Assembly (NCBI RefSeq): GCF_900116195.1
Contig: NZ_FOZW01000002.1
Span: 1-64,000 of the forward strand
Direction: 5' to 3'
DNA length: 64,000 nucleotides
Origin: Alloyangia pacifica
GTDB taxonomy: Bacteria; Pseudomonadota; Alphaproteobacteria; Rhodobacterales; Rhodobacteraceae
Part shown: piece after piece, positions 35,144-44,736 of the stretch
Position numbering within the stretch: the first letter of the stretch is position 1
Layout of the letters: each line of letters opens with the position of its first letter
Made by a program: the position numbers and the translations under genes
Notes under the pieces: model-generated
Databases searched by the model: none
Told to the model about the DNA's origin: nothing
Seen by the model: the letters and a program-made list of their open reading frames with translations, nothing else

Positions 35144-37867
35144 ATGCAGTCACCCGAGCCCTCAGCCGACCACGGAGTCCCGCTTCACGCGTTGCCGCCA
35201 GAGGCGGCGCTGGAGCGCTTTGGCGCATCTGCGGCCGGGTTGAGCGAGGCTGAGGCGGCACGGCGGCGATCGCTGCATGGTGCCAACCGGCTTCCTGGCG
35301 CGCCGAAGCAGAAGCCGGTCCTGCGCTTTCTGAAGCAGTTCAACAACGTACTGATCTACGTGCTCATCGGTTCTGCCGTGGTCACCGCCGCGCTTCAGCA
35401 CTGGGTGGATACCGGCGTCATTCTTGCGGTCGTGCTGATCAATGCCGTCATCGGCTTCGTGCAGGAGGGCCGTGCCGAGGATGCCATGGCCGCGATCCGC
35501 GACATGTTGGCGCCGCAGGCGATGGTGCTGCGGGACGGGCAGCGGCAGAGCCTCGATGTCGCGGCGTTGGTGCCCGGGGACATCGTCTGCGTCGAACCCG
35601 GCGCGCGCGTGCCCGCCGATCTTAGGCTGATCGAGGCCCATGCACTTCGGCTCCAGGAGGCCGCGCTCACCGGCGAATCCGTTCCCGTCGAAAAGGGCAT
35701 CGCGCCGGTCGGGGCGGGCAGTGCGCTCGGGGACCGCAGCCCGATGCTCTACTCCGGCACGCTGGTGGCCGCCGGAACCGGGCGGGGCGTTGTCGTCGCC
35801 ACCGGACTGTCGACCCAGATCGGCCAGATCAGCGGCATGCTCTCGCGGGTCGAGACCGTGAGGACACCGCTGCTGAACCAGATGGATCGTTTCGCCCGCT
35901 GGCTCACCGCCGTCATCCTGCTCGTCGCGGTGGCCCTGTTGGCCTATGGCGCGCTCGTCCGGCAGCTGCCCTTTGCCGATCTCTTCATGGCCATTGTCGG
36001 CCTCTCGGTCGCGGCCATTCCCGAGGGGCTTCCCGCCGTACTGACCATCACGCTGGCCGTCGGGGTCCGCACCATGGCGCGGCGAAACGCCATCGTCCGG
36101 CAGTTGCCGGCCATCGAGACGCTCGGCTCGGTCTCGGTGATCTGCTCCGACAAGACCGGCACGCTGACCCTCAACGCGATGAAGGTGGTGAACCTCGTTG
36201 CCTGCGACCGGGTCTATGACATCGGCGGCGACGGCTACGCCCCGGAGGGAGCCATCCGCCGGGAGGGCATCGACATTCGCGCGCCGGAGGATCCCGTGCT
36301 GCAGGATTTTGCCCTCGCGGCTGCGCTCTGCAACGACGCGAGCCTGCACCAGCACGGGCCCACCTGGCATGTCGAGGGCGACCCGATGGAGGGTGCGCTG
36401 ATGGCGCTGGCGGGCAAGATCAGCGAAGAGGGTCCGGCTCCCTATCGGCGCTGGGGCCGGACCGATGCCATTCCCTTCGATGCGGCGCATCGCTACATGG
36501 CCACGCTGCACCACGACCACGAGGGGCATGCCGCCATTCACGTGAAGGGGGCGCCCGAGGCGGTGCTGGCGCTATGCCGAACGCAAGGCGCCCCGGGTGC
36601 CGGCGATCAACCCCTCGACAGCGCCTACTGGCACGAGATGATCGAGACTCTCGCCGCCGAGGGTCAGCGGGTGCTCGCGGTCGCCCGTCGCGAGGTGCCG
36701 CCGGATCGGACTGTCCTGAACACTTCCGACCTTGAGGGAGAGCTTACCCTGATCGGCCTCGTCGGCCTGATTGACCCGCCGCGCCCCGAAGCGATTGCCG
36801 CCGTCACCGAATGCCGCATTGCCGGTATACGCGTGAAGATGATCACCGGGGACCACGCCGCCACCGCCCGCGCCATTGCGCGGCAGATCGGGTTGCAGAA
36901 CGTGGACCGCGTGTTGACCGGTGCCGAGTTGCAGGTGATGGAGGATGCCGCCCTGTCGCGGGCCGTCATCGAGACCGACATTTTCGCGCGCACCTCGCCC
37001 GCCCACAAGCTGCGTCTGGTCACCGCGCTGCAATCGCACGGGCTGACCGTGGCCATGACCGGCGACGGGGTCAACGACGCCCCCGCGCTGAAGCGCGCGG
37101 ACGCAGGCATCGCCATGGGGCAGGGCGGGAGCGAGGCGGCCAAGGAGGCCGCCGCCGTGGTCCTCGCCGATGACAACTTCGCCTCGATCGTGGCTGCTGT
37201 GCGCGAGGGCCGCACGGTCTACGACAACATCAAGAAGGTGATCAGCTGGACCTTGCCGACCAGCACCGGCGAGGCGATGACGGTGGTCGTCGCGCTCTTT
37301 GCGGGCATGTCGTTGCCGATCACGCCGGTGCAGATCCTCTGGGTCAACCTGATCACCGCCGGCACGTTGGGGCTGGCGCTTGCCTTCGAGCCGACCGAGC
37401 CGGGCACCATGCGGCAGCCGCCGCGCCCGCGACGGGAGCCCTTGCTCAGCGGCACGCTTGTCTGGCACATCGCGCTGGTGTCGATGCTGTTTCTCGCGGT
37501 GGTCTTCGGCATGTACTTCCTGGCCATCGCGCGTGGGGACTCCATTGCCTACGCCCAGACGCTGGCGATGAACACCATGGTGATCCTCGAGATCTTCCAT
37601 CTCTTTTTCATCCGCAACATCCATGGCACCTCGCTGACCCTCAGGGCCGCGCGCGGGACACCGATCATCTGGGCCTGCGTCCTGACGGTGACCCTCGCGC
37701 AGGTCGCGATCACCTACATCCCCGCGCTCCGGGCGATCTTTGGCACCGAGCCGCTGTCCCTTGGCGACGGGATGCTGGCGGTGGCAGTGGGCGTCGTCTT
37801 TCTCGTGGCGCTTGAGGTGGAAAAGCAGATGCGGCTGCGGTGGCGCAGGACGCGGGGTGGAGCCTAG
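35144..37867 (+). CDS. P-type cation-transporting ATPase (type II, Ca2+/Mg2+-like)
   Basis: A 907-residue P-type ATPase. ATG 35144 has GGAAGG upstream and starts before the cation-ATPase N-terminal domain (EAALERFGASAAGLSEAEAA). Landmarks: TGES at 176-179, PEGLP at 293-297 in the ion-binding helix, phosphorylation site DKTGT with Asp336, KGAPE in the nucleotide domain, and GDGVND at 640-645. Ten membrane helices are expected. PEGLP and domain order place it with the SERCA/PMR-like type II pumps; whether the ion is calcium, magnesium or sodium is not decided. It converges on the MgtC-like gene with a 4-base overlap of stops. Confidence 0.92.
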   Translation: MQSPEPSADHGVPLHALPPEAALERFGASAAGLSEAEAARRRSLHGANRLPGAPKQKPVLRFLKQFNNVLIYVLIGSAVVTAALQHWVDTGVILAVVLINAVIGFVQEGRAEDAMAAIRDMLAPQAMVLRDGQRQSLDVAALVPGDIVCVEPGARVPADLRLIEAHALRLQEAALTGESVPVEKGIAPVGAGSALGDRSPMLYSGTLVAAGTGRGVVVATGLSTQIGQISGMLSRVETVRTPLLNQMDRFARWLTAVILLVAVALLAYGALVRQLPFADLFMAIVGLSVAAIPEGLPAVLTITLAVGVRTMARRNAIVRQLPAIETLGSVSVICSDKTGTLTLNAMKVVNLVACDRVYDIGGDGYAPEGAIRREGIDIRAPEDPVLQDFALAAALCNDASLHQHGPTWHVEGDPMEGALMALAGKISEEGPAPYRRWGRTDAIPFDAAHRYMATLHHDHEGHAAIHVKGAPEAVLALCRTQGAPGAGDQPLDSAYWHEMIETLAAEGQRVLAVARREVPPDRTVLNTSDLEGELTLIGLVGLIDPPRPEAIAAVTECRIAGIRVKMITGDHAATARAIARQIGLQNVDRVLTGAELQVMEDAALSRAVIETDIFARTSPAHKLRLVTALQSHGLTVAMTGDGVNDAPALKRADAGIAMGQGGSEAAKEAAAVVLADDNFASIVAAVREGRTVYDNIKKVISWTLPTSTGEAMTVVVALFAGMSLPITPVQILWVNLITAGTLGLALAFEPTEPGTMRQPPRPRREPLLSGTLVWHIALVSMLFLAVVFGMYFLAIARGDSIAYAQTLAMNTMVILEIFHLFFIRNIHGTSLTLRAARGTPIIWACVLTVTLAQVAITYIPALRAIFGTEPLSLGDGMLAVAVGVVFLVALEVEKQMRLRWRRTRGGA

Positions 37868-39153
37868 GGCAGCGTACCGCCCGCCTGCGCTGAGAGCGCC
37901 AGAGCGGCGGCCCCGCAAAGGATCGCCGCGGCGTAGACCGGCAGTACCCGCAGGCCTAGACGGCGGTTGCCCGCGACGAGGCTGATTGCGCCCTTCACCG
38001 CCGAGTTCACCGACACGGCGATGACGACCGCCACCGATCCATGGAAGGCTGAAAACTCCGTACCGACGAGCCGGGACACCGAGATGGTCAGCGCGTCGAC
38101 GTCGGTGACACCCGAGAGCGCCGCCGCGGCGTAGACCCCCTCCACTCCAAGCCAGAGCCGCAGGTAGTGCACCCCCAGCAGAACAACCGCCAACACCGCA
38201 CCGAAGCCGAGCGCCGTTCCGAGCTCGAGCGGGTTGCCGATGCCCTCGACGCCGTCGGGTTTCCCTTCCTCGCCGTTCCTGCCCGCAAGGAGAGCGAGTC
38301 CGGCCGCCCCCAGGAAGCCGACCCCCGCCATGATCCCCACCGGCAGCGCGAGCTGCCGCAGCAACAGCGGCTGGAACATTGCCGCGAGGAAGAGCACCCG
38401 CAGGAAGGCCATCGAGCCTGCCACAACGATCCCTGCCGCGGCCATCGGTGCAAGGGTCGGTTGGCTGCGCACCATGCGCGACAGTGCCAGTGTCGTAGAG
38501 GTCGAGGAGGCAAGCCCGCCGGCAAGACCGGTCAGCAGCATCCCCAGACTGGCCCCGCCGATGCGGATCGCCACGTAGCCAAGGAAGGACAGCCCGGCGA
38601 CGACAACCACCGCCCACCACAGCTCGTAGGGATTGAGCACGCCTCCCGGGCCGTAACCTTGGTCCGGCATCAGCGGGAGGCCAACCACGGAGATCAGTGC
38701 GAGCTTGAGCAGGGCCGAAAGCTCGCCGGCGTCCATGCGGGCGATCCAGCCGTGGAGACGGGACTTCATCGATAGCAAGAACGCGCAGATGACCCCGGCG
38801 GCGGCGGTCGGTGCGGTCTCGCCGAGCACCGCCGATACGCCCAGAACGTAGACCAGCACCAGCGCGATTTCGGTCGTCAGCCCGACGTCTCCGTCGGCGC
38901 GCAGGGTGTTCCAGTAGCCGAGCGCGAACAGGGCGCTCAGGGTCAGCAGGACCGCCACAATGGCGCTGGGCCCCGCCACCGGGACCAACGCGCCGGAAAC
39001 GCCGCCTAGCAAGCCGACCAGCGCGAAGGTCCGAAAGCCCGCAACGCGCGCGCCCTCGCGTTCCGCCCGCCCGTGCCAGCCCCGTTCGAGCCCGACCAGT
39101 AGGCCAATTGCCAGCGCCAGCCCGAGGCGCAGCAGGAGATCGATATCCGTCAT
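37864..39153 (-). CDS. MgtC/SapB N-domain protein with DUF4010
   Basis: A 429-residue inner-membrane protein. Residues 1-140 are MgtC-like (RLGLALAIGLLVGLERGW, RVAGFRTFALVGLLG) and residues about 180-400 form a second multi-helix domain of the DUF4010 type (GLAGGLASSTSTTLALSRM). ATG 39153 gives the usual start; a GTG at 39201 would add 16 residues. MgtC proteins relate to magnesium limitation and P-type ATPase control, so its place beside a P-type ATPase is suggestive. The stop overlaps the ATPase stop (CTAG). Confidence 0.85.
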   Translation of the reverse strand: MTDIDLLLRLGLALAIGLLVGLERGWHGRAEREGARVAGFRTFALVGLLGGVSGALVPVAGPSAIVAVLLTLSALFALGYWNTLRADGDVGLTTEIALVLVYVLGVSAVLGETAPTAAAGVICAFLLSMKSRLHGWIARMDAGELSALLKLALISVVGLPLMPDQGYGPGGVLNPYELWWAVVVVAGLSFLGYVAIRIGGASLGMLLTGLAGGLASSTSTTLALSRMVRSQPTLAPMAAAGIVVAGSMAFLRVLFLAAMFQPLLLRQLALPVGIMAGVGFLGAAGLALLAGRNGEEGKPDGVEGIGNPLELGTALGFGAVLAVVLLGVHYLRLWLGVEGVYAAAALSGVTDVDALTISVSRLVGTEFSAFHGSVAVVIAVSVNSAVKGAISLVAGNRRLGLRVLPVYAAAILCGAAALALSAQAGGTLP

Positions 39154-39480
39154 GGCAGCCGTTGGCGCTCCGTACCTGGTTTCATCAACGATAGCAGACA
39201 CACCGAAGGCGTTTGGTGATCGAGGTCAAATGACGGTTGTTCGAGAACGCCTTGCTGCGCCACGAAGTGGGTCGGGCGCTGCAGCCGGTCGGGCCGAGTC
39301 GCGAAGAACTCCGGAGCCTACGCTTGGGGCGCTGCCCGGATTGGCGATGGTGCCAGCTCAGCGGGGTCGGACACCCGGCAGCGGCGGCGGACAGCGCAAA
39401 CGGACCATTGCTTGCATTCGGGAGGCATTTCGCGTGATAGGGCCACAGTTAACCTCTCCTCGGGTGGACCGATAGCCACA
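39154..39480. other. intergenic region between divergent genes
   Basis: About 330 bases with no supported gene; it must carry the promoters of the MgtC-like gene (-) and the Cys-rich gene (+). No clear operator seen. Confidence 0.4.
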
Positions 39481-40020
39481 ATGCCCCAGACCGATCCCAT
39501 CACGACCGATCACCTCGAGACCGATTGTTCGAAATGCGCGGCGCTGTGCTGCCTCGCGCTGGCCTTCGACAAGGGCAAGGATTTTGCCTTCGACAAGAAC
39601 CCCGGAGAACCTTGCCGCAACCTCTCGGGGCACAGCTGCACGATCCACGACCGGCTGACGGAGGAAGGTTTTCCCGGCTGCGTTGCCTATGATTGTCTGG
39701 GCGCCGGCAACCGTGTCGTCCAGGAGGTCTTTGCCGGTCAGTCCTGGCAGAAGGAGCCGCGCTTGACGCGGTTGATGATGGAAGCCTTCTCCGGCATGCG
39801 CGAAGTCCACAAGCGCATCGACCTGCTGCGCGCTGCCGAGACTTTGCCGCTGGAACAGCGCGACGAGCAAATTCGGCGGGATTTTCTTGCCCGCCTCGAG
39901 CAGCACCGTTGGAGCGGGCCCGAACTGAACGATTTCGAGGTGGGCCTCGCGTTGGAGATCGACCTCTTCTTCCACAGCATCCGGAAATACTTGCCGGTCT
40001 CACACTCAGCCGAGTGGTGA
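39481..40020 (+). CDS. cysteine-rich protein (YkgJ-like, putative metal-binding)
   Basis: A 179-residue soluble protein. Cys at 16, 19, 23, 24, 45, 53, 67 and 72 form the pattern CxxC..CC..C..C..C..C seen in YkgJ-type proteins thought to bind zinc or iron-sulfur. Conserved stretches are CSKCAALCCLALAFDKG, CTIHDRLTEEGFPGCVAYDC and GAGNRVVQEVFAG. In related genomes this module often precedes pentapeptide repeats; none are present here. The C-terminal half is helical. No function is known. Confidence 0.75.
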   Translation: MPQTDPITTDHLETDCSKCAALCCLALAFDKGKDFAFDKNPGEPCRNLSGHSCTIHDRLTEEGFPGCVAYDCLGAGNRVVQEVFAGQSWQKEPRLTRLMMEAFSGMREVHKRIDLLRAAETLPLEQRDEQIRRDFLARLEQHRWSGPELNDFEVGLALEIDLFFHSIRKYLPVSHSAEW

Positions 40021-40577
40021 ACCACGGAGCCGCGCCGACGCGGCCGTTCGGTCGACCCAGGCGCAAGTTCACCGGGGCACAACGCTGTGCGAGGGCGCGC
40101 CGCGGCGGTCGGCATCAAACTCCTTTTGGTCACGTAGATCTTGCGCCCCCTGTGGCGCGTCTCTTTCGGCGTCGTCCGCTCTACGGGATTTCCCGCTTGC
40201 TCTGCAGCAAAATGGACATCCAGAGGCCGGAGGCCGCGCAATCTTGGCAATTGCACCGGCGCCCGGTCGCGCAGGCAGCCTGCGGGCGCGGCGCATTGGT
40301 CGGGGTGGCCACGACCTCGGGTCATCGCGGGGCGTGCCTGACGTGGCAGAGCGTCTCGGTTTCCGCTCGCGGTGGCGGGCCGCGTGTGCTGACCCCCGAG
40401 CCCAGCAGAGGCGCTTGGCCCATCGGGGGGCTGGCCGCTTCCGGCGGATTTCCGCCGCATTGCGGGAGCTAGAAGTTCTCGATTCCGAAACCGGCGGGGG
40501 CATGGCCTCATATCATATGTAATTTATTGAATTTATTTATGTGCCGCAGATTCAGCATTTCTCTGGAGGCCCTTCCC
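40021..40577. other. intergenic region with AT-rich promoter stretch
   Basis: About 550 bases without a supported gene. A GC-rich imperfect hairpin lies near 40258-40292. The last 70 bases turn AT-rich (AATTTATTGAATTTATTTAT at 40521-40540), a likely promoter/operator for the large protein. The motif resembles the AT-rich dyad before the ROK regulator at 45965-45990. Confidence 0.45.
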
Positions 40578-43500
40578 ATGGCGATTTCTCCGTCAGGTGT
40601 TTCTCGATTTGATCTACCCCTTGAAGAATTCTCCGCGCCAATTTTGACCGGGCGCACCGAGGCCGAAAAGCTGACGCTCGCACAGGGCTTTGCCGTCAGT
40701 GCCAATCCGCACGCTTCTGGCGGTGCCTATGTCGAAGCCACGGCGGAGGTGTCGCGGGCGGGCGGGGTCTTCGAGGGGGCACCGGGCCTCTACGATCTGA
40801 CACTCGGCTATATGGACGAGAGCGATGGGGTCTCCTACCTCGAGGTGCTGGTGAACGGCGCGGTGGTCGCGGCCTTTGACTGGGACCGGCCGGTAGGCAC
40901 GGCGATCGTGACCGCGACGAGCAGGACCGAGCACCTCGTGACCGGGCTCACACTGGCGCCGGGTGACGTAATCGAACTGCGCGGCGCTGCGGAGGGCGGC
41001 GAGCCGCTGCGAACCGACTTCCTCGACATCTCGGTAGGACAAACCCCGGCACCGGGGGACAGCTTCGAGATCGAGGCCGAAGCGCTGCAGATCCTCGGAG
41101 GCTTCTCCGTGGTTGCGAACGGGGCGGGATCGGGCAGAGCGGTTCTGCAGCATACCGAGGGGACCGAGGCGCGGGCACTCTATGAAGTTCAGCAGGCCGG
41201 AAGGTTCGACCTGACCCTCGGGTATTTCGACGAGACCGACGGCATCTCGTCCCTGCGCGTGCTGCTCAATGGCGTCGAGATCGACGCTTTCGACTGGGAC
41301 TCGGATCGGGGCGGCGTGCTGGCTAGCGCCGAGAGCCGCGCCGAAAGGGTCCTGCAGGGGATCGATCTCGCCGTAGGCGATCTGCTCGAGTTTGTCGGAC
41401 ACGGTGACGGCGGCGAGCCGCTGCGCCTCGACAGGCTCTCTTTCACCCGCAGGTTGGAGACCGTCGATTACGATCCGTTCCTGACCGAGTTGCCGAACGT
41501 CGAGATGGTTGCGCGCCGGGGCGATCACATTGCGTTGCTGACGCCTCTTGCCGACGAGAGCCGGTATGACGATGCGGTGCTGAGGCGCATCGTCGAGGCG
41601 GTCGACACCGGCTGGGAGTTCTACCAGAAGGTCACGGGACGCGCGCCGAGCCTGCATCCGGTCTATTCGCTAGACGGTCTCGGCACCGTCGCGGTGGTCG
41701 AGCGGACCATCGGCGCAGGTGGCGGCTTTCTGGGTTACACGGGCATCGAGATCTGGGCCGATCCCTATTTCGACGTCTGGATGCACGACAACGTCCGCGA
41801 TCACGACCAGTTCGACCAGATTCCCTTTTACGAGCTGGGGCGCAATTTCTGGTTCTATTCTGGTGCGCTCGGTGCCCTGCCGGTGGACGAGGCGACGAGC
41901 TTTGCGGTGGTGAACCGCTATTTCGCCATGGATTTCGCTGGGGTCGATCCGGCGCCGTACAACAACCGCTATCCCTTTGACGCGTTGCGAGACGAACTGC
42001 TCGACGATCTCGCCCAATTTTACCTTCAGGACCCGGCGCTCGACTGGAGCAACACAATCGAGATCAACGCCGGACCGGTCCTGCCGGAAGCCTATGCCCG
42101 CTGGGACGGCAGCGCGCTGCTGGTCTCGCTGTTCGCGCGGGTGATGGAGGACCTGGGCATCGACGCTTATGCGCGGATGTGGCAGCTCATCGGGCAGGCT
42201 CCCCATGCAGGTGACCCGGAGGCGGCGGCGGAGAATTTCTTCGATGCGGCCTGGCAGGCGACCGGGGTCGACTACGGCTTCCTGCGCAAGCAGGGCGGCG
42301 AGCGATTCTTCATCGGAGATGATGGGGACAACACGCTAACAGCGTCGAGCACCACAGCCGGACGCGCGGTGCTGCACGGTTTTGCCGGGAATGACCACCT
42401 CGAAAGCGAGGCGGCATGGCCCTACGGGCACTCGCAGCTGTTCGGGGGCTCCGGGGACGACCACCTTGTCGCGAAAGAAAGCGGCGCCACCTTGGTCGGG
42501 GGCACGGGCAACGACCTGCTCGAGGCGACCTCGCGAAGTTACGGGCAACTCCACGGCGGCGACGGCGACGACAGGCTTTCGGCACCCGGATACCTTTACG
42601 GCGAGGCAGGCCGGGACACCTTTGCAGTCGGCGTGCTGGTCGACGACACGCTCAGCCACGGCTGGATGCGGATCCAGGACTACCAGCCCGGCAGCGATGT
42701 CATCGACATGGGCGGCTACCCGATCGAATATGCGGTCGAGCGCGAGGGCCAGGTCGAGCTGAGTGTCCTCGGCGGCCAGAGGTTGGCGGACCGCGTCTAT
42801 ATCAACGGGGCGAGCACGCTGGATGAGATCAGCTTCGTCAATCTGGGTGACCCGGCAATTCCTCTGCTTTTCGAGGCCGAGGACCTCGACATTCTCTCCG
42901 GCTTCGAGGTCGTCGCCAATATCAATGCATCGCGGGAGTACTTCCTTCAGCATGTTCACACCGAAGATCCCGCGCGTGCGCTGCTGCGCGTCGAGGAGAC
43001 CGGAACCTTCGACATCACCATCGGCTATTTTGACGAGACCGATGGTGTTTCGAGGATGCATGTCCTTCTCAACGGCGAGGAGATCGGGGTCTTCGACTGG
43101 AACGCCACCACCGGCGATGACATCGCCTCAAAGGCGAGCAGGGCCCAGCATACCCTCGAGGGTGTCGAGCTCGCCGACGGCGATGTGCTTGAACTTCTGG
43201 GGCAGGGCGATGGTGGCGAGCCATTGCGCACCGACTGGCTGATGCTGAGCCCGGTCGCGGCGCAGGCGGTCGATATCTGGTATAAGGAGCGCGCGCCTGA
43301 CGCTGCGGGCGACCGCGCAATGATCGGGGCCAATGACGGCAGCGGTAGCTTCAGCGAAACCGATCCCGCTGTCGGCTGGGACGGGCAGACCGTCATGGCC
43401 GCCGATGTGGACGGGGATGGTGACGACGATTTCGTGCTGATCGACGGCCCGCGATCTTTCGACAGCTCCATTCCCAATCCCGCGATACTGGAGTTCACCT

Positions 43501-44498
43501 TCAGCATTCGGGAGAATCTCGGTGGGGGAGATTTCGTCGCATCCGACAGCTACGCGCTACAGGTCGAACTGCAATTCGAGGACTATCTCCTGGAGGACTA
43601 CCTCGCCTCGCCTGCCTCGCTTACGTTTCTCGAGGATATCATGGAGCTGCAGGACGCTGCGGACGTCGACGGTGATGGTGATGTCGACCTTCTGGCCACG
43701 AGCTACGTTGCGCAGGCCTTTCTCATCTTCGAAAACGATGGCGCCGGCCACTTTCAGGTCATGGCGCAAAGCCCGGGAATTCTCGGCTCCAATGGCAGCG
43801 AGGCGCTGTTTGGAGACTTCAACGGAGACGAGGCGCTGGACGTGGTGGTGGCAACCGCCGGCGACTATGCTGGCATCTGGATGATGATCAACGACGGCAG
43901 CGGGCAACTGAGTTTCGGGGCCGGGTCGTCTCCGTCCGACGATTCAGCCCGCGATCCGCAGGTCGTCGATCTCGACGGGGATGGCGACCAGGACGTGCTC
44001 TTCATCGGTGGCGGCGACGGGCATGGCATTTTCGGCCTGCTCAATGACGGCACCGGCAATTACCAGCGCGTGTCGCAGCCGAGCATCAGCCCGGGCGATT
44101 TCGCGACTGTAGGCTCGGCGCGGGCTGCCGACTTTGACGGGGATGGCAAGGTCGAGGTGGTCGCGGCTGGGCTTTCCAACGGAACCGACATGCCGCCCGG
44201 GCTGCGGGTCTTCGAGGTCGTTTCGTCAAGCGAGGGCGTCGATTTCGTTGAGACGGGGTACGACCCGCGCTTCAGCGGCAACGTGAAGGCGCCCGCCGAC
44301 TATGATCTTGACGGGTATGTCGATCTTCTGCTCACCCAGAGCAGTGCGGAGGGCTATATCGTGACCCTGCTGCGGAACGACGGCACCGGGCAGTTCGAGG
44401 ACGGCGGGCGGGTGATCGCCCCCTTTTCTGCGGCGGAATATTCGTGGGGGCCGCAGGTTCACCTTGGGACCTTCGACAGCCTTGAAGCGCTCGTCTGA
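40578..44498 (+). CDS. large modular secreted protein: jelly-roll-like modules, RTX-type repeats and FG-GAP/VCBS repeats
   Basis: A 1306-residue acidic protein. ATG 40578 follows GGAGG by eight bases; an upstream in-frame ATG (40527) has no such site. Three related modules of about 125 residues (near 28-150, 163-290, 764-891) share EAE, GxYDLTLGYFDExDG, LNGxxVxxFDWD and GDGGEPLRxD, and look like carbohydrate-binding jelly rolls. Residues 300-600 are an unrecognised domain with YELGRNFWFY (about 417-426). RTX-like GGxGDD repeats lie near 618-680. Six DxDGDGxxD repeats follow near 943, 1028, 1079, 1131, 1184 and 1241. No signal peptide is seen, so type I secretion is likely. A calcium-dependent surface or matrix protein that binds sugars is the best guess. 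Confidence 0.8.
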   Translation: MAISPSGVSRFDLPLEEFSAPILTGRTEAEKLTLAQGFAVSANPHASGGAYVEATAEVSRAGGVFEGAPGLYDLTLGYMDESDGVSYLEVLVNGAVVAAFDWDRPVGTAIVTATSRTEHLVTGLTLAPGDVIELRGAAEGGEPLRTDFLDISVGQTPAPGDSFEIEAEALQILGGFSVVANGAGSGRAVLQHTEGTEARALYEVQQAGRFDLTLGYFDETDGISSLRVLLNGVEIDAFDWDSDRGGVLASAESRAERVLQGIDLAVGDLLEFVGHGDGGEPLRLDRLSFTRRLETVDYDPFLTELPNVEMVARRGDHIALLTPLADESRYDDAVLRRIVEAVDTGWEFYQKVTGRAPSLHPVYSLDGLGTVAVVERTIGAGGGFLGYTGIEIWADPYFDVWMHDNVRDHDQFDQIPFYELGRNFWFYSGALGALPVDEATSFAVVNRYFAMDFAGVDPAPYNNRYPFDALRDELLDDLAQFYLQDPALDWSNTIEINAGPVLPEAYARWDGSALLVSLFARVMEDLGIDAYARMWQLIGQAPHAGDPEAAAENFFDAAWQATGVDYGFLRKQGGERFFIGDDGDNTLTASSTTAGRAVLHGFAGNDHLESEAAWPYGHSQLFGGSGDDHLVAKESGATLVGGTGNDLLEATSRSYGQLHGGDGDDRLSAPGYLYGEAGRDTFAVGVLVDDTLSHGWMRIQDYQPGSDVIDMGGYPIEYAVEREGQVELSVLGGQRLADRVYINGASTLDEISFVNLGDPAIPLLFEAEDLDILSGFEVVANINASREYFLQHVHTEDPARALLRVEETGTFDITIGYFDETDGVSRMHVLLNGEEIGVFDWNATTGDDIASKASRAQHTLEGVELADGDVLELLGQGDGGEPLRTDWLMLSPVAAQAVDIWYKERAPDAAGDRAMIGANDGSGSFSETDPAVGWDGQTVMAADVDGDGDDDFVLIDGPRSFDSSIPNPAILEFTFSIRENLGGGDFVASDSYALQVELQFEDYLLEDYLASPASLTFLEDIMELQDAADVDGDGDVDLLATSYVAQAFLIFENDGAGHFQVMAQSPGILGSNGSEALFGDFNGDEALDVVVATAGDYAGIWMMINDGSGQLSFGAGSSPSDDSARDPQVVDLDGDGDQDVLFIGGGDGHGIFGLLNDGTGNYQRVSQPSISPGDFATVGSARAADFDGDGKVEVVAAGLSNGTDMPPGLRVFEVVSSSEGVDFVETGYDPRFSGNVKAPADYDLDGYVDLLLTQSSAEGYIVTLLRNDGTGQFEDGGRVIAPFSAAEYSWGPQVHLGTFDSLEALV

Positions 44499-44736
44499 CG
44501 CTTTGGACAGCGAGTTTGTCACCGAGGGCAGCCTGCGCGCGGAGGCATGGCCCATCGGGTCGCAGGCGGGGTACCCTGGAAACGGTTGGCAGAGCGGTTC
44601 CAATTGCGGCGCGGTGGGCGCTCAGCGTTAGGTGAGACCCTTGCGGCGCGCCGCGAGATCAGGCGGAGGCCCGGGCGGAGCGATGGTCGCCGATGCGCCG
44701 ATCCCTGCCGCCTGAAGCCCTCTGTCCGGACGGGTC

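Noticed and set aside
40258-40292. GC-rich hairpin downstream of the Cys-rich gene as a small RNA or terminator
   Set aside because: Too far (about 240 bases) from the stop, no T run, and such stems occur by chance at this G+C content.
39693-40472. A 259-codon plus-strand frame overlapping the Cys-rich gene
   Set aside because: It is frame-shifted relative to the Cys-rich protein in its first half, and the second half has no family, no ribosome site and an Arg/Pro/Gly-rich product.
42000-42200. Zinc metalloprotease assignment for the central domain of the large protein
   Set aside because: The only similar motif, ELGRNF, lacks the HExxH metal-binding histidines.
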